Source of the DNA: Pseudomonas asiatica
Lineage (GTDB): Bacteria; Pseudomonadota; Gammaproteobacteria; Pseudomonadales; Pseudomonadaceae
Reading direction: 5' to 3'
Assembly (NCBI RefSeq): GCF_040214835.1
Contig: NZ_CP157874.1
Location: forward strand, 5,110,501-5,174,500
DNA: 64,000 nucleotides
Below the pieces are notes generated by a model. That model was given only the letters and a program-made list of their open reading frames with translations. It was not told the origin of the DNA and did not search any database. The translations under genes were made by a program, and so were the position numbers. Shown one piece after another: positions 54,694-64,000 of this stretch (position 1 is its first letter; each line of letters begins with the position of its first letter).

Positions 54694-54796
54694 AACAGGC
54701 CATACATACCGTTGAACGTTTCAGTGCTTTCGCCACTGCCATTCAAGGGTTATTCTTGAGTTCACATCCATTGCCGTCGAGCGGCTAAAAACGACC

Positions 54797-55795
54797 TTGA
54801 ACGCACCCATACAACCCCATCGCTTCATCCTCGAACCCTTCGAGGCCCACCGTTTCGCCAACTTGTGCGGCCAGTTCGACGAGCACCTGCGCCTGATCGA
54901 ACAGCGCCTGGCCATCGAGATCCGCAACCGCGGCAATCAGTTCGAACTGATCGGCGAACCCAAGACCACCTCCGCTGCCGAACAACTGCTGCGCCGTCTC
55001 TACCGCGAGACAAAGGCCAGCGACCTGTCGCCGGAAACCGTGCATCTGTACCTGCAGGAATCGACCGTCGAGAACATCGACAACCCGGCCGTCAACGAGG
55101 TCAGCGTGTCGCTGCGCACGCGAAAGGGCAACATCCGCCCGCGCGGGGTTAACCAGCAACGCTACGTCAAGGAAATCCTGGCCAACGACATCAACTTCGG
55201 CATCGGCCCGGCCGGTACCGGCAAGACCTACCTGGCCGTGGCCTGCGCCGTGGACGCGCTGGAACGCGAACAGGTGCGCCGGATCCTGCTGGTGCGACCT
55301 GCGGTAGAGGCGGGCGAAAAGCTCGGCTTCCTGCCCGGCGACCTGGCCCAGAAGATCGACCCGTACCTGCGCCCGCTGTACGACGCCCTGTACGAAATGC
55401 TCGGCTTCGAACATGTGGCCAAGCTGATCGAGCGCCAGGTGATCGAGATCGCGCCGCTGGCCTACATGCGTGGCCGCACCCTGAACAACAGCTTCATCAT
55501 CCTCGACGAGAGCCAGAACACCACGCTGGAACAGATGAAGATGTTCCTTACCCGTATCGGCTTTGGCTCCACCGCGGTCATCACCGGTGACATCACCCAG
55601 GTTGACCTGCCCCGCGGCACCAAGTCAGGTCTGGCACACGTCATCGAGGTGCTGAAGGACGTTCCGGGTATCAGCTTCACCCACTTCCAACCCAAAGATG
55701 TGGTTCGTCACCCACTGGTGCAGCGCATTGTCGAGGCCTACGACCGCTTCGATGCCCGCCAGGCCAAGCCCGAGGCGCCCGGCAAAGATGCTTGA
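54797..55795 (+). CDS. ybeZ: PhoH-like ATPase YbeZ
   Basis: A 332-residue PhoH-family ATPase that works with the endoribonuclease YbeY in ribosome quality control. Seen: Walker [46 protein letters not shown], Walker [28 protein letters not shown], and [25 protein letters not shown]. The only start giving the usual N terminus ([20 protein letters not shown]) is TTG at 54797, with a poor ribosome site. It overlaps ybeY by 8 bases. Confidence 0.93.
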   Translation: MNAPIQPHRFILEPFEAHRFANLCGQFDEHLRLIEQRLAIEIRNRGNQFELIGEPKTTSAAEQLLRRLYRETKASDLSPETVHLYLQESTVENIDNPAVNEVSVSLRTRKGNIRPRGVNQQRYVKEILANDINFGIGPAGTGKTYLAVACAVDALEREQVRRILLVRPAVEAGEKLGFLPGDLAQKIDPYLRPLYDALYEMLGFEHVAKLIERQVIEIAPLAYMRGRTLNNSFIILDESQNTTLEQMKMFLTRIGFGSTAVITGDITQVDLPRGTKSGLAHVIEVLKDVPGISFTHFQPKDVVRHPLVQRIVEAYDRFDARQAKPEAPGKDA

Positions 55796-56261
55796 ACTCG
55801 ATATTCAACGGGCCACGGATGCTGCCGCCCCGGATGACAACGCCTTTCGCCGCTGGTGCGAACTGGCCCTGCGCCAGCGCAGCGCCGATTCGGAAATGAC
55901 CATTCGCCTGGTCGACGAAGCCGAAGGCCGCGAGCTGAACCACACCTACCGGCACAAGGACTACGCGACCAATGTGCTGTCGTTCCCGGCCGACGTCCCC
56001 GACGACCTGCTCGATATCCCGTTGCTGGGCGACCTGGTGATCTGCGTGCCAGTGGTCGAGCGCGAAGCCGCCGATCAAGGCAAGTCGCTGGAAGCGCACT
56101 GGGCACACCTGGTCATACACGGTTGCCTGCACCTGCTCGGCTACGACCACATCGAGGATGAGGAAGCCGAGGAAATGGAAGGCCTGGAACGGGAATTGCT
56201 GGCAGAACTGGGTCATCCCGACCCGTACGCCGACGATGAAACCGACACCATCACACACTGA
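55788..56261 (+). CDS. ybeY: Endoribonuclease YbeY
   Basis: A 157-residue zinc RNase needed for 16S rRNA 3' maturation and 70S quality control. Seen: [19 protein letters not shown] and the zinc motif [25 protein letters not shown] (three His). The ATG at 55788 overlaps the ybeZ stop, so translation is coupled. The acidic tail is normal for the family. Confidence 0.96.
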   Translation: MLELDIQRATDAAAPDDNAFRRWCELALRQRSADSEMTIRLVDEAEGRELNHTYRHKDYATNVLSFPADVPDDLLDIPLLGDLVICVPVVEREAADQGKSLEAHWAHLVIHGCLHLLGYDHIEDEEAEEMEGLERELLAELGHPDPYADDETDTITH

Positions 56262-56286
56262 AACACGAAGGATCACGAGAACCGCC

Positions 56287-57126
56287 ATGAGCGAAGATCG
56301 ATCGAGCAACGGGCAGAAGTCCTGGCTGGGTAAACTGACCCAGGCTTTTGCCCATGAGCCGAAAAACCGCCAGCAACTCCTTGAACTGCTGCGCGAAGCC
56401 CATCAGAACAAACTGCTGGACAGCGAAGCGCTGACCATCGTCGAAGGCGCCATCCAGGTGGCCGACCTGCAGGTTCGCGACATCATGGTGCCGCGTTCGC
56501 AGATGATCAGCATCAAGGCCAGCCAGTCGCCCCGCGAGTTCCTGCCGGCGGTGATCGACGCCGCGCACTCGCGCTACCCGGTGATCGGCGAAAGCCACGA
56601 CGATGTGCTCGGGATCCTGCTCGCCAAGGACCTGCTGCCGCTGATCCTCAAGGAGAATGGCGACAGCTTCAACATCAAGGACCTGCTGCGCCCGGCCACT
56701 TTCGTGCCCGAGTCCAAGCGCCTGAACGTGCTGCTGCGCGAGTTCCGCGCCAACCATAACCACATGGCCATCGTCATCGACGAGTACGGCGGCGTGGCCG
56801 GCCTGGTCACCATCGAGGACGTGCTGGAGCAGATCGTCGGCGACATCGAGGACGAGCACGACGTCGAGGAAGACAGCTACATCAAACCGCTGCCTAGCGG
56901 TGACTTCCTGGTCAAGGCGCTTACCCCGATCGAAAACTTCAACGAGTTCTTCGACAGCGAATTCTCCGATGACGAGTTCGACACTGTCGGCGGCCTGGTA
57001 ATGAGCGCCTTCGGTCACCTGCCCAAGCGCAACGAGACCACCGAGATCGGCCCTTACAAGTTCCGTATTCTCAATGCCGACAGCCGGCGGATACACTTGC
57101 TGCGCCTGACACCGATCACCCGTTAA
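56287..57126 (+). CDS. corC: CNNM/CorC-type CBS protein
   Basis: A 279-residue protein: N-terminal helical part, a CBS pair (about 65-190; VRDIMVPRSQMISIKASQSPREFLPAVIDAAHSRYPVIGESHDDVLGILLAKDLLP ... NHNHMAIVIDEYGGVAGLVTIEDVLEQIVGDIEDEHD) and a CorC_HlyC C-terminal domain (FNEFFDSEFSDDEFDTVGGLVMSAFGHLPKRNETTEIGPYKFRIL). Associated with Mg/Co handling; it follows ybeY by 25 bases and precedes lnt by 8, the standard Gram-negative operon. Confidence 0.94.
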   Translation: MSEDRSSNGQKSWLGKLTQAFAHEPKNRQQLLELLREAHQNKLLDSEALTIVEGAIQVADLQVRDIMVPRSQMISIKASQSPREFLPAVIDAAHSRYPVIGESHDDVLGILLAKDLLPLILKENGDSFNIKDLLRPATFVPESKRLNVLLREFRANHNHMAIVIDEYGGVAGLVTIEDVLEQIVGDIEDEHDVEEDSYIKPLPSGDFLVKALTPIENFNEFFDSEFSDDEFDTVGGLVMSAFGHLPKRNETTEIGPYKFRILNADSRRIHLLRLTPITR

Positions 57127-57134
57127 GGACAAAC

Positions 57135-58652
57135 ATGCGTTGGATCACCCGCCCCGGCTGGCCCGGTAACCTGCTGGCCCTGGCGGCCGGTGCCTCCACC
57201 CTCCTGGCCCTGGCGCCTTTCGACATCTGGCCCTTGGCCGTATTGTCCATCGCCCTGCTCTACCTCGGCCTGCGCGAGCTCAGCCCGCGCCAGGCCATGT
57301 GGCGCGGCTGGTGGTTCGGCTTCGGCCTGTACGGTGCCGGTACCTGGTGGATCTACGTCAGCATGAACACCTACGGCGGCGCCTCGCCGCTGCTGGCGAT
57401 CCTGCTGCTGCTGGCCTTCTTCGCCGCCCTGGCCTGGTTCTTCGCCCTGCCCACCTGGCTGTGGGCACGCTGGCTGCGCCGCACCGAAGCACCACTGGCC
57501 GACGCCTTGTGCTTTGCCGCCCTGTGGCTGCTGCAAGAGGCCTTCCGCGGCTGGTTCCTGACCGGCTTCCCCTGGCTCTACGCCGGCTACAGCCAGCTGG
57601 ACGGCCCGCTGGCCGGCCTGGCACCGCTGGGTGGCGTGTGGCTGATTTCCTTCGCACTGGCCCTGACCGCTGCCCTGTTGTGCAACGTGCACCGCCTGCG
57701 CGCCCGCCCCTCGTTCCTCGCGGTGGGCTGTCTGCTGTTGCTGGCCCCGTGGGTGCTGGGCCTGGCGCTCAAGGGCCATGCCTGGACCAAGCCGGCGGGC
57801 GACCCACTGAAAGTGGCGGCCATCCAGGGCAACGTCGAGCAGGACCTGAAATGGGACCCGGCGCACATCGATGCGCAACTGGCGCTGTACCGTGACCTGA
57901 GCTTCAGCTCCAGGCCGGTAGACCTGCTGGTGTGGCCGGAAACCGCGGTCCCGGTGCTCAAGGACCAGGCCCAAGGCTATATCGACGTGATGGGCCGGTT
58001 TGCCGCCGAGCGGCATTCGGCGCTGATTACCGGCGTGCCGGTGCGTGAAGTGGTGCATCACCAGCGCCGCTACTACAACGGCATCACCGTCACTGGCGAA
58101 GGCGATGGCACCTACCTCAAGCAGAAGCTGGTGCCTTTTGGCGAGTATGTGCCGCTGCAGGACATGCTGCGTGGCCTGATCGAGTTCTTCAACCTGCCCA
58201 TGTCGGACTTCGCCCGCGGGCCGGAAGACCAGCCGCTGCTGCAGGCCAAGGGCTACCAGATTGCGCCGTACATCTGCTACGAAGTGGTCTACCCCGAATT
58301 CGCCGCCGGCCTGGCGGCCCGCAGCGACCTGCTGCTGACCATCAGCAACGACACCTGGTTCGGTACCTCGATCGGCCCGTTGCAGCACCTGCAGATGGCA
58401 CAGATGCGCGCGCTGGAAGCCGGGCGCTGGATGATCCGCGCCACCAACAATGGCGTGACCGCGCTGATCGACCCGTTTGGCCGCATTACCACGCAGGTAC
58501 CGCAGTTCCAGCAGGCGGTGCTGTATGGCGAGGTGGTGCCGATGCAGAAGCTGACGCCGTACCTGCAATGGCGGTCGTGGCCGCTGGCGATAGTCTGTGC
58601 ATTGCTGCTGGGTTGGGCGTTGCTGGCTGGGCGAATAGCCAAGACTGTCTGA
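57135..58652 (+). CDS. lnt: Apolipoprotein N-acyltransferase
   Basis: A 505-residue inner-membrane enzyme adding the third acyl chain to lipoproteins. About seven N-terminal hydrophobic spans, then a nitrilase domain. Catalytic triad regions: Glu in LLVWPETAVPVL, Lys in YLKQKLVPFGEYVPLQ, Cys in APYICYEVVYPEFAAG; also TISNDTWFGTSIGPLQHLQMAQMRALEAGRWMIRATNNGVTALIDPFG. Last gene of ybeZ-ybeY-corC-lnt. Confidence 0.96.
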   Translation: MRWITRPGWPGNLLALAAGASTLLALAPFDIWPLAVLSIALLYLGLRELSPRQAMWRGWWFGFGLYGAGTWWIYVSMNTYGGASPLLAILLLLAFFAALAWFFALPTWLWARWLRRTEAPLADALCFAALWLLQEAFRGWFLTGFPWLYAGYSQLDGPLAGLAPLGGVWLISFALALTAALLCNVHRLRARPSFLAVGCLLLLAPWVLGLALKGHAWTKPAGDPLKVAAIQGNVEQDLKWDPAHIDAQLALYRDLSFSSRPVDLLVWPETAVPVLKDQAQGYIDVMGRFAAERHSALITGVPVREVVHHQRRYYNGITVTGEGDGTYLKQKLVPFGEYVPLQDMLRGLIEFFNLPMSDFARGPEDQPLLQAKGYQIAPYICYEVVYPEFAAGLAARSDLLLTISNDTWFGTSIGPLQHLQMAQMRALEAGRWMIRATNNGVTALIDPFGRITTQVPQFQQAVLYGEVVPMQKLTPYLQWRSWPLAIVCALLLGWALLAGRIAKTV

Positions 58653-58660
58653 TGATGTCG

Positions 58661-58752
58661 CCTGTACCGGCCTCTTCGCGGGCACGCCCGCTCCCACAAG
58701 GGCTGTGATGAACCTGTGGGAGCGGGCGTGCCCGCGAAGAGGCCGGTGCAGG
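58661..58752 (+). repeat. REP pair 18
   Basis: Inverted CCTGTACCGGCCTCTTCGCG ... CGCGAAGAGGCCGGTGCAGG, between the convergent lnt and ydcF-like genes. Confidence 0.92.
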
Positions 58753-58763
58753 CAGTACAAGGC

Positions 58764-59525
58764 TCAGTAGAACAGCCGATACCCCACCAACCCGGCCACT
58801 TCATTGAGCAACTGCCCGCTCTGCCACATCGCCCGGCTCTCCGGCAGCAACCCGCCGAACGGCCGCGCATGATCGCGCCCGAGGAACCCGACTGGCGCCG
58901 GCACCACCTCGAACCCCGCCTGCTCGAAGCTCCAGCGCGAGCGCTGCATGTGCCAGGCCTGGGTCACCACGACCACCCGGCGAATCCCCAACGGCTGCAG
59001 CACCTTGGCCGTCAGCCGGGCATTCTCCCAGGTCGTGCGGCTGCCCTCTTCCCGCCATTTCACCTCGATGCCGAAATCTTCACGCAGGCGATCAGCCATC
59101 AACCGCGCCTCGCTCGGCGGCGTGCCATAGTGCAACCCGCCACTGGTCAGCACCGGCAAGCCTGAAGCCTTGGCCAGCCGTGCGGCAAAGCGCATGCGCT
59201 CCAGCGCCGTGGCCGTGGGCTGGTCGCTACCACCCCAGGCCGGATCACCTCGCTCACGCCCCGCGCCCAGCACCACGATGGCATCCGCCCGGCTTGCCAG
59301 GCCGGCCCAATCGCTTACCGCCAGCGGCGCTTCCGTCTCCAGCGCACGGGCGGTTTCCTGCACCACCAGCGGCAGGCTCATCAGCCACAGGCCACCAAGG
59401 CCCACGGCAAAACACAGCGCTGCCAGCCTGGGCCGGCGGCGACGCAGCCACCACGCCACAAGCAGCAGCAGGAACAGGACGCCTGGCGGCATCAGCCATT
59501 GTTTGACGAAGAATCGGATCGGCAT
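58764..59525 (-). CDS. YdcF/ElyC-family membrane protein (DUF218)
   Basis: A 253-residue protein with two N-terminal membrane helices (PPGVLFLLLLVAWWL, LCFAVGLGGLWLMSLPLVV) and a periplasmic DUF218 domain: ADAIVVLGAGRERGDPAWGGSDQPTATALERMRFAARLAKASGLPVLTSGG, SRTTWENARLTAKVLQPLGIRRVVVVTQAWHMQRSRWSFEQAGFEVVPAPV. This is the layout of ElyC, an envelope factor linked to peptidoglycan and undecaprenyl phosphate. The ATG at 59525 has AGGAGG 8 bases upstream. Confidence 0.9.
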   Translation of the reverse strand: MPIRFFVKQWLMPPGVLFLLLLVAWWLRRRRPRLAALCFAVGLGGLWLMSLPLVVQETARALETEAPLAVSDWAGLASRADAIVVLGAGRERGDPAWGGSDQPTATALERMRFAARLAKASGLPVLTSGGLHYGTPPSEARLMADRLREDFGIEVKWREEGSRTTWENARLTAKVLQPLGIRRVVVVTQAWHMQRSRWSFEQAGFEVVPAPVGFLGRDHARPFGGLLPESRAMWQSGQLLNEVAGLVGYRLFY

Positions 59526-59661
59526 CGGCCACACCTCCTTGGCAGGCGTGCAGCCTAGAAGGATCGACGCCGGTCAACAAGGGTGCGGCCGGCGCCGATC
59601 GTTAGCTGTGCAAATTTTGAAGAACCGGCGCGCGATAGCCTGCGCCTGGCGTCCTGAACGG

Positions 59662-59976
59662 CTAGCGATGTGGCAGCGTCCTGGATCTCGCCGTGCTGGC
59701 GGGGCGTTTCTTGTCCTTGAGCCAGATGATCTTGGCCGATGTCGGCTCCGCTTGTGGGTAACTGCCGACACAGGCATTGTGGCGCTCCGGGAGGGAATCC
59801 AGGTAGGCCTTGATCAGTTCGAACTCTGCGTGGCTCAGGCCACGCAACTCCAGCTCGGCTGGCATTTCGTCGCGCAATCGCACCGAGGTCCTGGCCACTT
59901 CCAGCGCCAGGCCAAGCCGGTCGATCAGGCGTTCGTATAGCTCCGGTCTGATTGCGGGTAGCTGCGTCTCTCCCAT
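59662..59976 (-). CDS. Conserved hypothetical protein, 104 residues
   Basis: A soluble protein not recognised by motif: LPAIRPELYERLIDRLGLALEVARTSVRLRDEMPAELELRGLSHAEFELIKAYLDSLPERHNACVGSYPQ, with a basic tail (KDKKRPASTARSRTLPHR). Largely helical. GAGGTG lies 6 bases before the ATG, and coding-like codon use supports a real gene. It is divergent from leuS, with 227 bases between. Function unknown. Confidence 0.75.
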   Translation of the reverse strand: MGETQLPAIRPELYERLIDRLGLALEVARTSVRLRDEMPAELELRGLSHAEFELIKAYLDSLPERHNACVGSYPQAEPTSAKIIWLKDKKRPASTARSRTLPHR

Positions 59977-60035
59977 CCGTTCACCTCATTGAAGATAAGA
60001 ATATCTCCCCCCACACCTGAGCTTAGCGTCGTTGA

Positions 60036-62810
<2,775 letters not shown>

Positions 62811-62816
62811 TGGCAA

Positions 62817-62845
62817 CGCCCGCCCGCAGCCACTGCGGGCGGGCG
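62817..62845 (+). repeat. 13-bp GC hairpin between leuS and lptE
   Basis: CGCCCGCCCGCAG and CTGCGGGCGGGCG are perfect arms with a 3-nt loop just after the leuS stop. No T run follows, so it is more likely an mRNA-stability or partial-attenuation element than a full terminator. A smaller hairpin (GCGGGG/CCCCGC) lies between lptE and holA at 63483-63506. Confidence 0.7.
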
Positions 62846-62870
62846 AACAGGCCCACAAGGGAGCAACAAC

Positions 62871-63476
62871 ATGATCAAACGCAATTTGCTGGTAATTGGC
62901 CTGGCGGTCATGCTCAGCGCCTGCGGTTTCCAGCTGCGCGGCACCGGCTCCACCGAACTGAGCGTGAAGGAAATGGACGTCAGCGCACGCAACGCCTACG
63001 GCCCGACCGTGGTCCAGCTGCGTGAAGTACTGCAGCGTAGCGGTGTCAACGTGCACGCTGGCGCACCGTACCGCCTGGTGCTGACCAACGAGCAGGAGCG
63101 CGAGCGCTCGGCGACCTACAACAGCGGCAACCGTACCGCCGAATACGAGCTGACCACCGTGCTGAACTACAGCATCCAGGGCCTGAACAACCTGGAGCTG
63201 ATGAGCGACAAGGTGGAAGTGCGCAAGATCTACTTGCGTGACGGCTCGAACATCACCGGCTCCGAGCAGGAAGCCAACCGCGCCCGCGAAGAAATGCGTC
63301 GCGACCTGGTCAACGCCATGGTCGTTCGTCTGCAAATGCTGACCCCGTCCCAGCTGGACGAGCTGCAGCGTCAAGCCGACGAGCGTGCCAAGGCCGAAGC
63401 CGCTGCGCTGGAGGCCGCTCGCCGCCAGCAGGCCGAGACGCCTCAGCAGTCGCCACTGGAAGTACCGGGCAACTAA
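62871..63476 (+). CDS. lptE: LPS-assembly lipoprotein LptE
   Basis: A 201-residue outer-membrane lipoprotein that plugs the LptD barrel in lipopolysaccharide export. Seen: signal peptide with lipobox LSAC (Cys about residue 19), then CGFQLRGTGSTELSVKEMDVSARNAYGPTVVQLREVLQRSGV and the central beta-sheet part with YELTTVLNYSIQGLNNLELMSDKVEVRKIYL. The Gln/Ala-rich tail (DERAKAEAAALEAARRQQAETPQQ) is a Pseudomonas trait. Confidence 0.95.
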   Translation: MIKRNLLVIGLAVMLSACGFQLRGTGSTELSVKEMDVSARNAYGPTVVQLREVLQRSGVNVHAGAPYRLVLTNEQERERSATYNSGNRTAEYELTTVLNYSIQGLNNLELMSDKVEVRKIYLRDGSNITGSEQEANRAREEMRRDLVNAMVVRLQMLTPSQLDELQRQADERAKAEAAALEAARRQQAETPQQSPLEVPGN

Positions 63477-63515
63477 GCCCGAGCGGGGTGCCTTCGGGTG
63501 CCCCGCCTGTTTCCC

Positions 63516-64000
63516 ATGAAGCTCGCCCCCGCCCAACTCAACAAGCACCTGCAAGGCGCCCTGGCACCGGTCTACGTGGTCAGCGGCGACGACCCGCTGC
63601 TGTGCCAGGAAGCCGCCGACGCCATCCGCAACGCCGCGCGCCAGCAGGGCTTCGACGAACGCCAGGTATTCAGTGCCGACGCCAATTTCGACTGGGGCAC
63701 CCTGCTCCAGGCTGGCGCCAGCCTGTCCCTGTTCGCCCAGCGCCGCCTGCTGGAATTGCGCCTGCCCTCGGGCAAGCCCGGTGACAAGGGCGCTGCTGCG
63801 CTGATGGAATACTGCGCCAACCCTGCCGAAGACACCCTGCTGCTGGTCAGCCTGCCCAAGCTCGACGGCAGTGCACAGAAGACCAAGTGGGGCAAGGCGC
63901 TGATCGAAGGCGCCCACTGCCAGTTCATCCAGATCTGGCCGGTGGATGTGCACCAGCTGCCGCAGTGGATCAACCAGCGCCTGCAGCAGGCCGGCCTGTC
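63516..64000 (+). CDS. holA: DNA polymerase III delta subunit, N-terminal part
   Basis: The first 161 residues of HolA, the clamp-loader subunit that opens the beta clamp; the gene runs off the window. Seen: MKLAPAQLNKHLQGALAPVYVVSGDDPLLCQEAADAIRNAARQQGFDERQVFSADANFDWGTLLQAGASLSLFAQRRLLELRLPSGKPGDKG, the standard delta N-terminal AAA-like domain. No strong ribosome site is visible, suggesting coupling to upstream translation or to the hairpin before it. Confidence 0.94.
   Translation, partial: MKLAPAQLNKHLQGALAPVYVVSGDDPLLCQEAADAIRNAARQQGFDERQVFSADANFDWGTLLQAGASLSLFAQRRLLELRLPSGKPGDKGAAALMEYCANPAEDTLLLVSLPKLDGSAQKTKWGKALIEGAHCQFIQIWPVDVHQLPQWINQRLQQAGL

Overview
The window is a high-GC gammaproteobacterial chromosome segment, almost certainly from the Pseudomonas putida group. 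Three things support this: the gene order thiD-thiE-hemL ... ybeZ-ybeY-corC-lnt ... leuS-lptE-holA, many short convergent REP pairs of the P. putida type, and Pseudomonas-typical small families (DUF3077, DUF6124, DUF2788, DUF1820). I placed genes by reading start codons, ribosome binding sites and family motifs directly; no database was searched.

Layout. 1-165 is the 3' end of tmRNA (ssrA). Immediately after it comes an accessory-looking block (about 205-7340): DUF6124 and DUF3077 small proteins, two orphan small proteins, a five-haem cytochrome c, a membrane protein, and a compact divergent module of a WYL regulator facing a small membrane protein plus an ADP-ribosylglycohydrolase. 7400-12700 holds a DHA2 exporter with a divergent LysR regulator, a YhcG-like PDDEXK nuclease and a GABA-type permease. 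13174-20418 is a sugar-acid region: an MFS carrier, an NADPH-type 2-hydroxyacid dehydrogenase with a divergent LysR gene, then glucarate dehydratase (gudD), its MFS partner and a divergent FCD/GntR regulator with two identical operators.

20566-31393 is mostly core genome: a quinone-oxidoreductase-like enzyme, HAD hydrolase and tesB (translationally coupled), GNAT, an Ais-like phosphatase, a histone-deacetylase-family amidohydrolase, a flavoprotein, rhlE, an EamA exporter with Lrp-type regulator, a DEDDh exonuclease and a NYN-domain nuclease. 31394-34700 contains two diverged copies of an unrecognised orphan family; one sits on a segment bounded by an 86-bp duplication of the end of a DUF2076 gene. 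34704-44786 is core again (hrpB, lipoprotein, fieF, DUF6515, Lrp, DUF2788, rluE, amn, aidB). 45177-47593 is an AT-richer type VI secretion cargo island: a PAAR effector, a probable membrane immunity protein, and a membrane gene broken by two frameshifts. 47706-50414 carries another DUF3077 gene and a 7TM-DISM sensor kinase. 50680 to the end is core: thiamin and haem synthesis, ribosome maturation and envelope genes, leuS, lptE and the start of holA.

Most interesting signals: (1) two structured RNA-like leaders with nearly the same geometry, including an identical 44-nt linker, in front of a DUF6124 gene and a DUF3077 gene 47 kb apart; (2) the WYL / small membrane protein / ADP-ribosylglycohydrolase module, whose hydrolase has a metal-ligand substitution; (3) the 86-bp gene-end duplication around an orphan gene that has a second copy 2 kb away; (4) the PAAR effector island; (5) more perfect DnaA boxes than base composition predicts.
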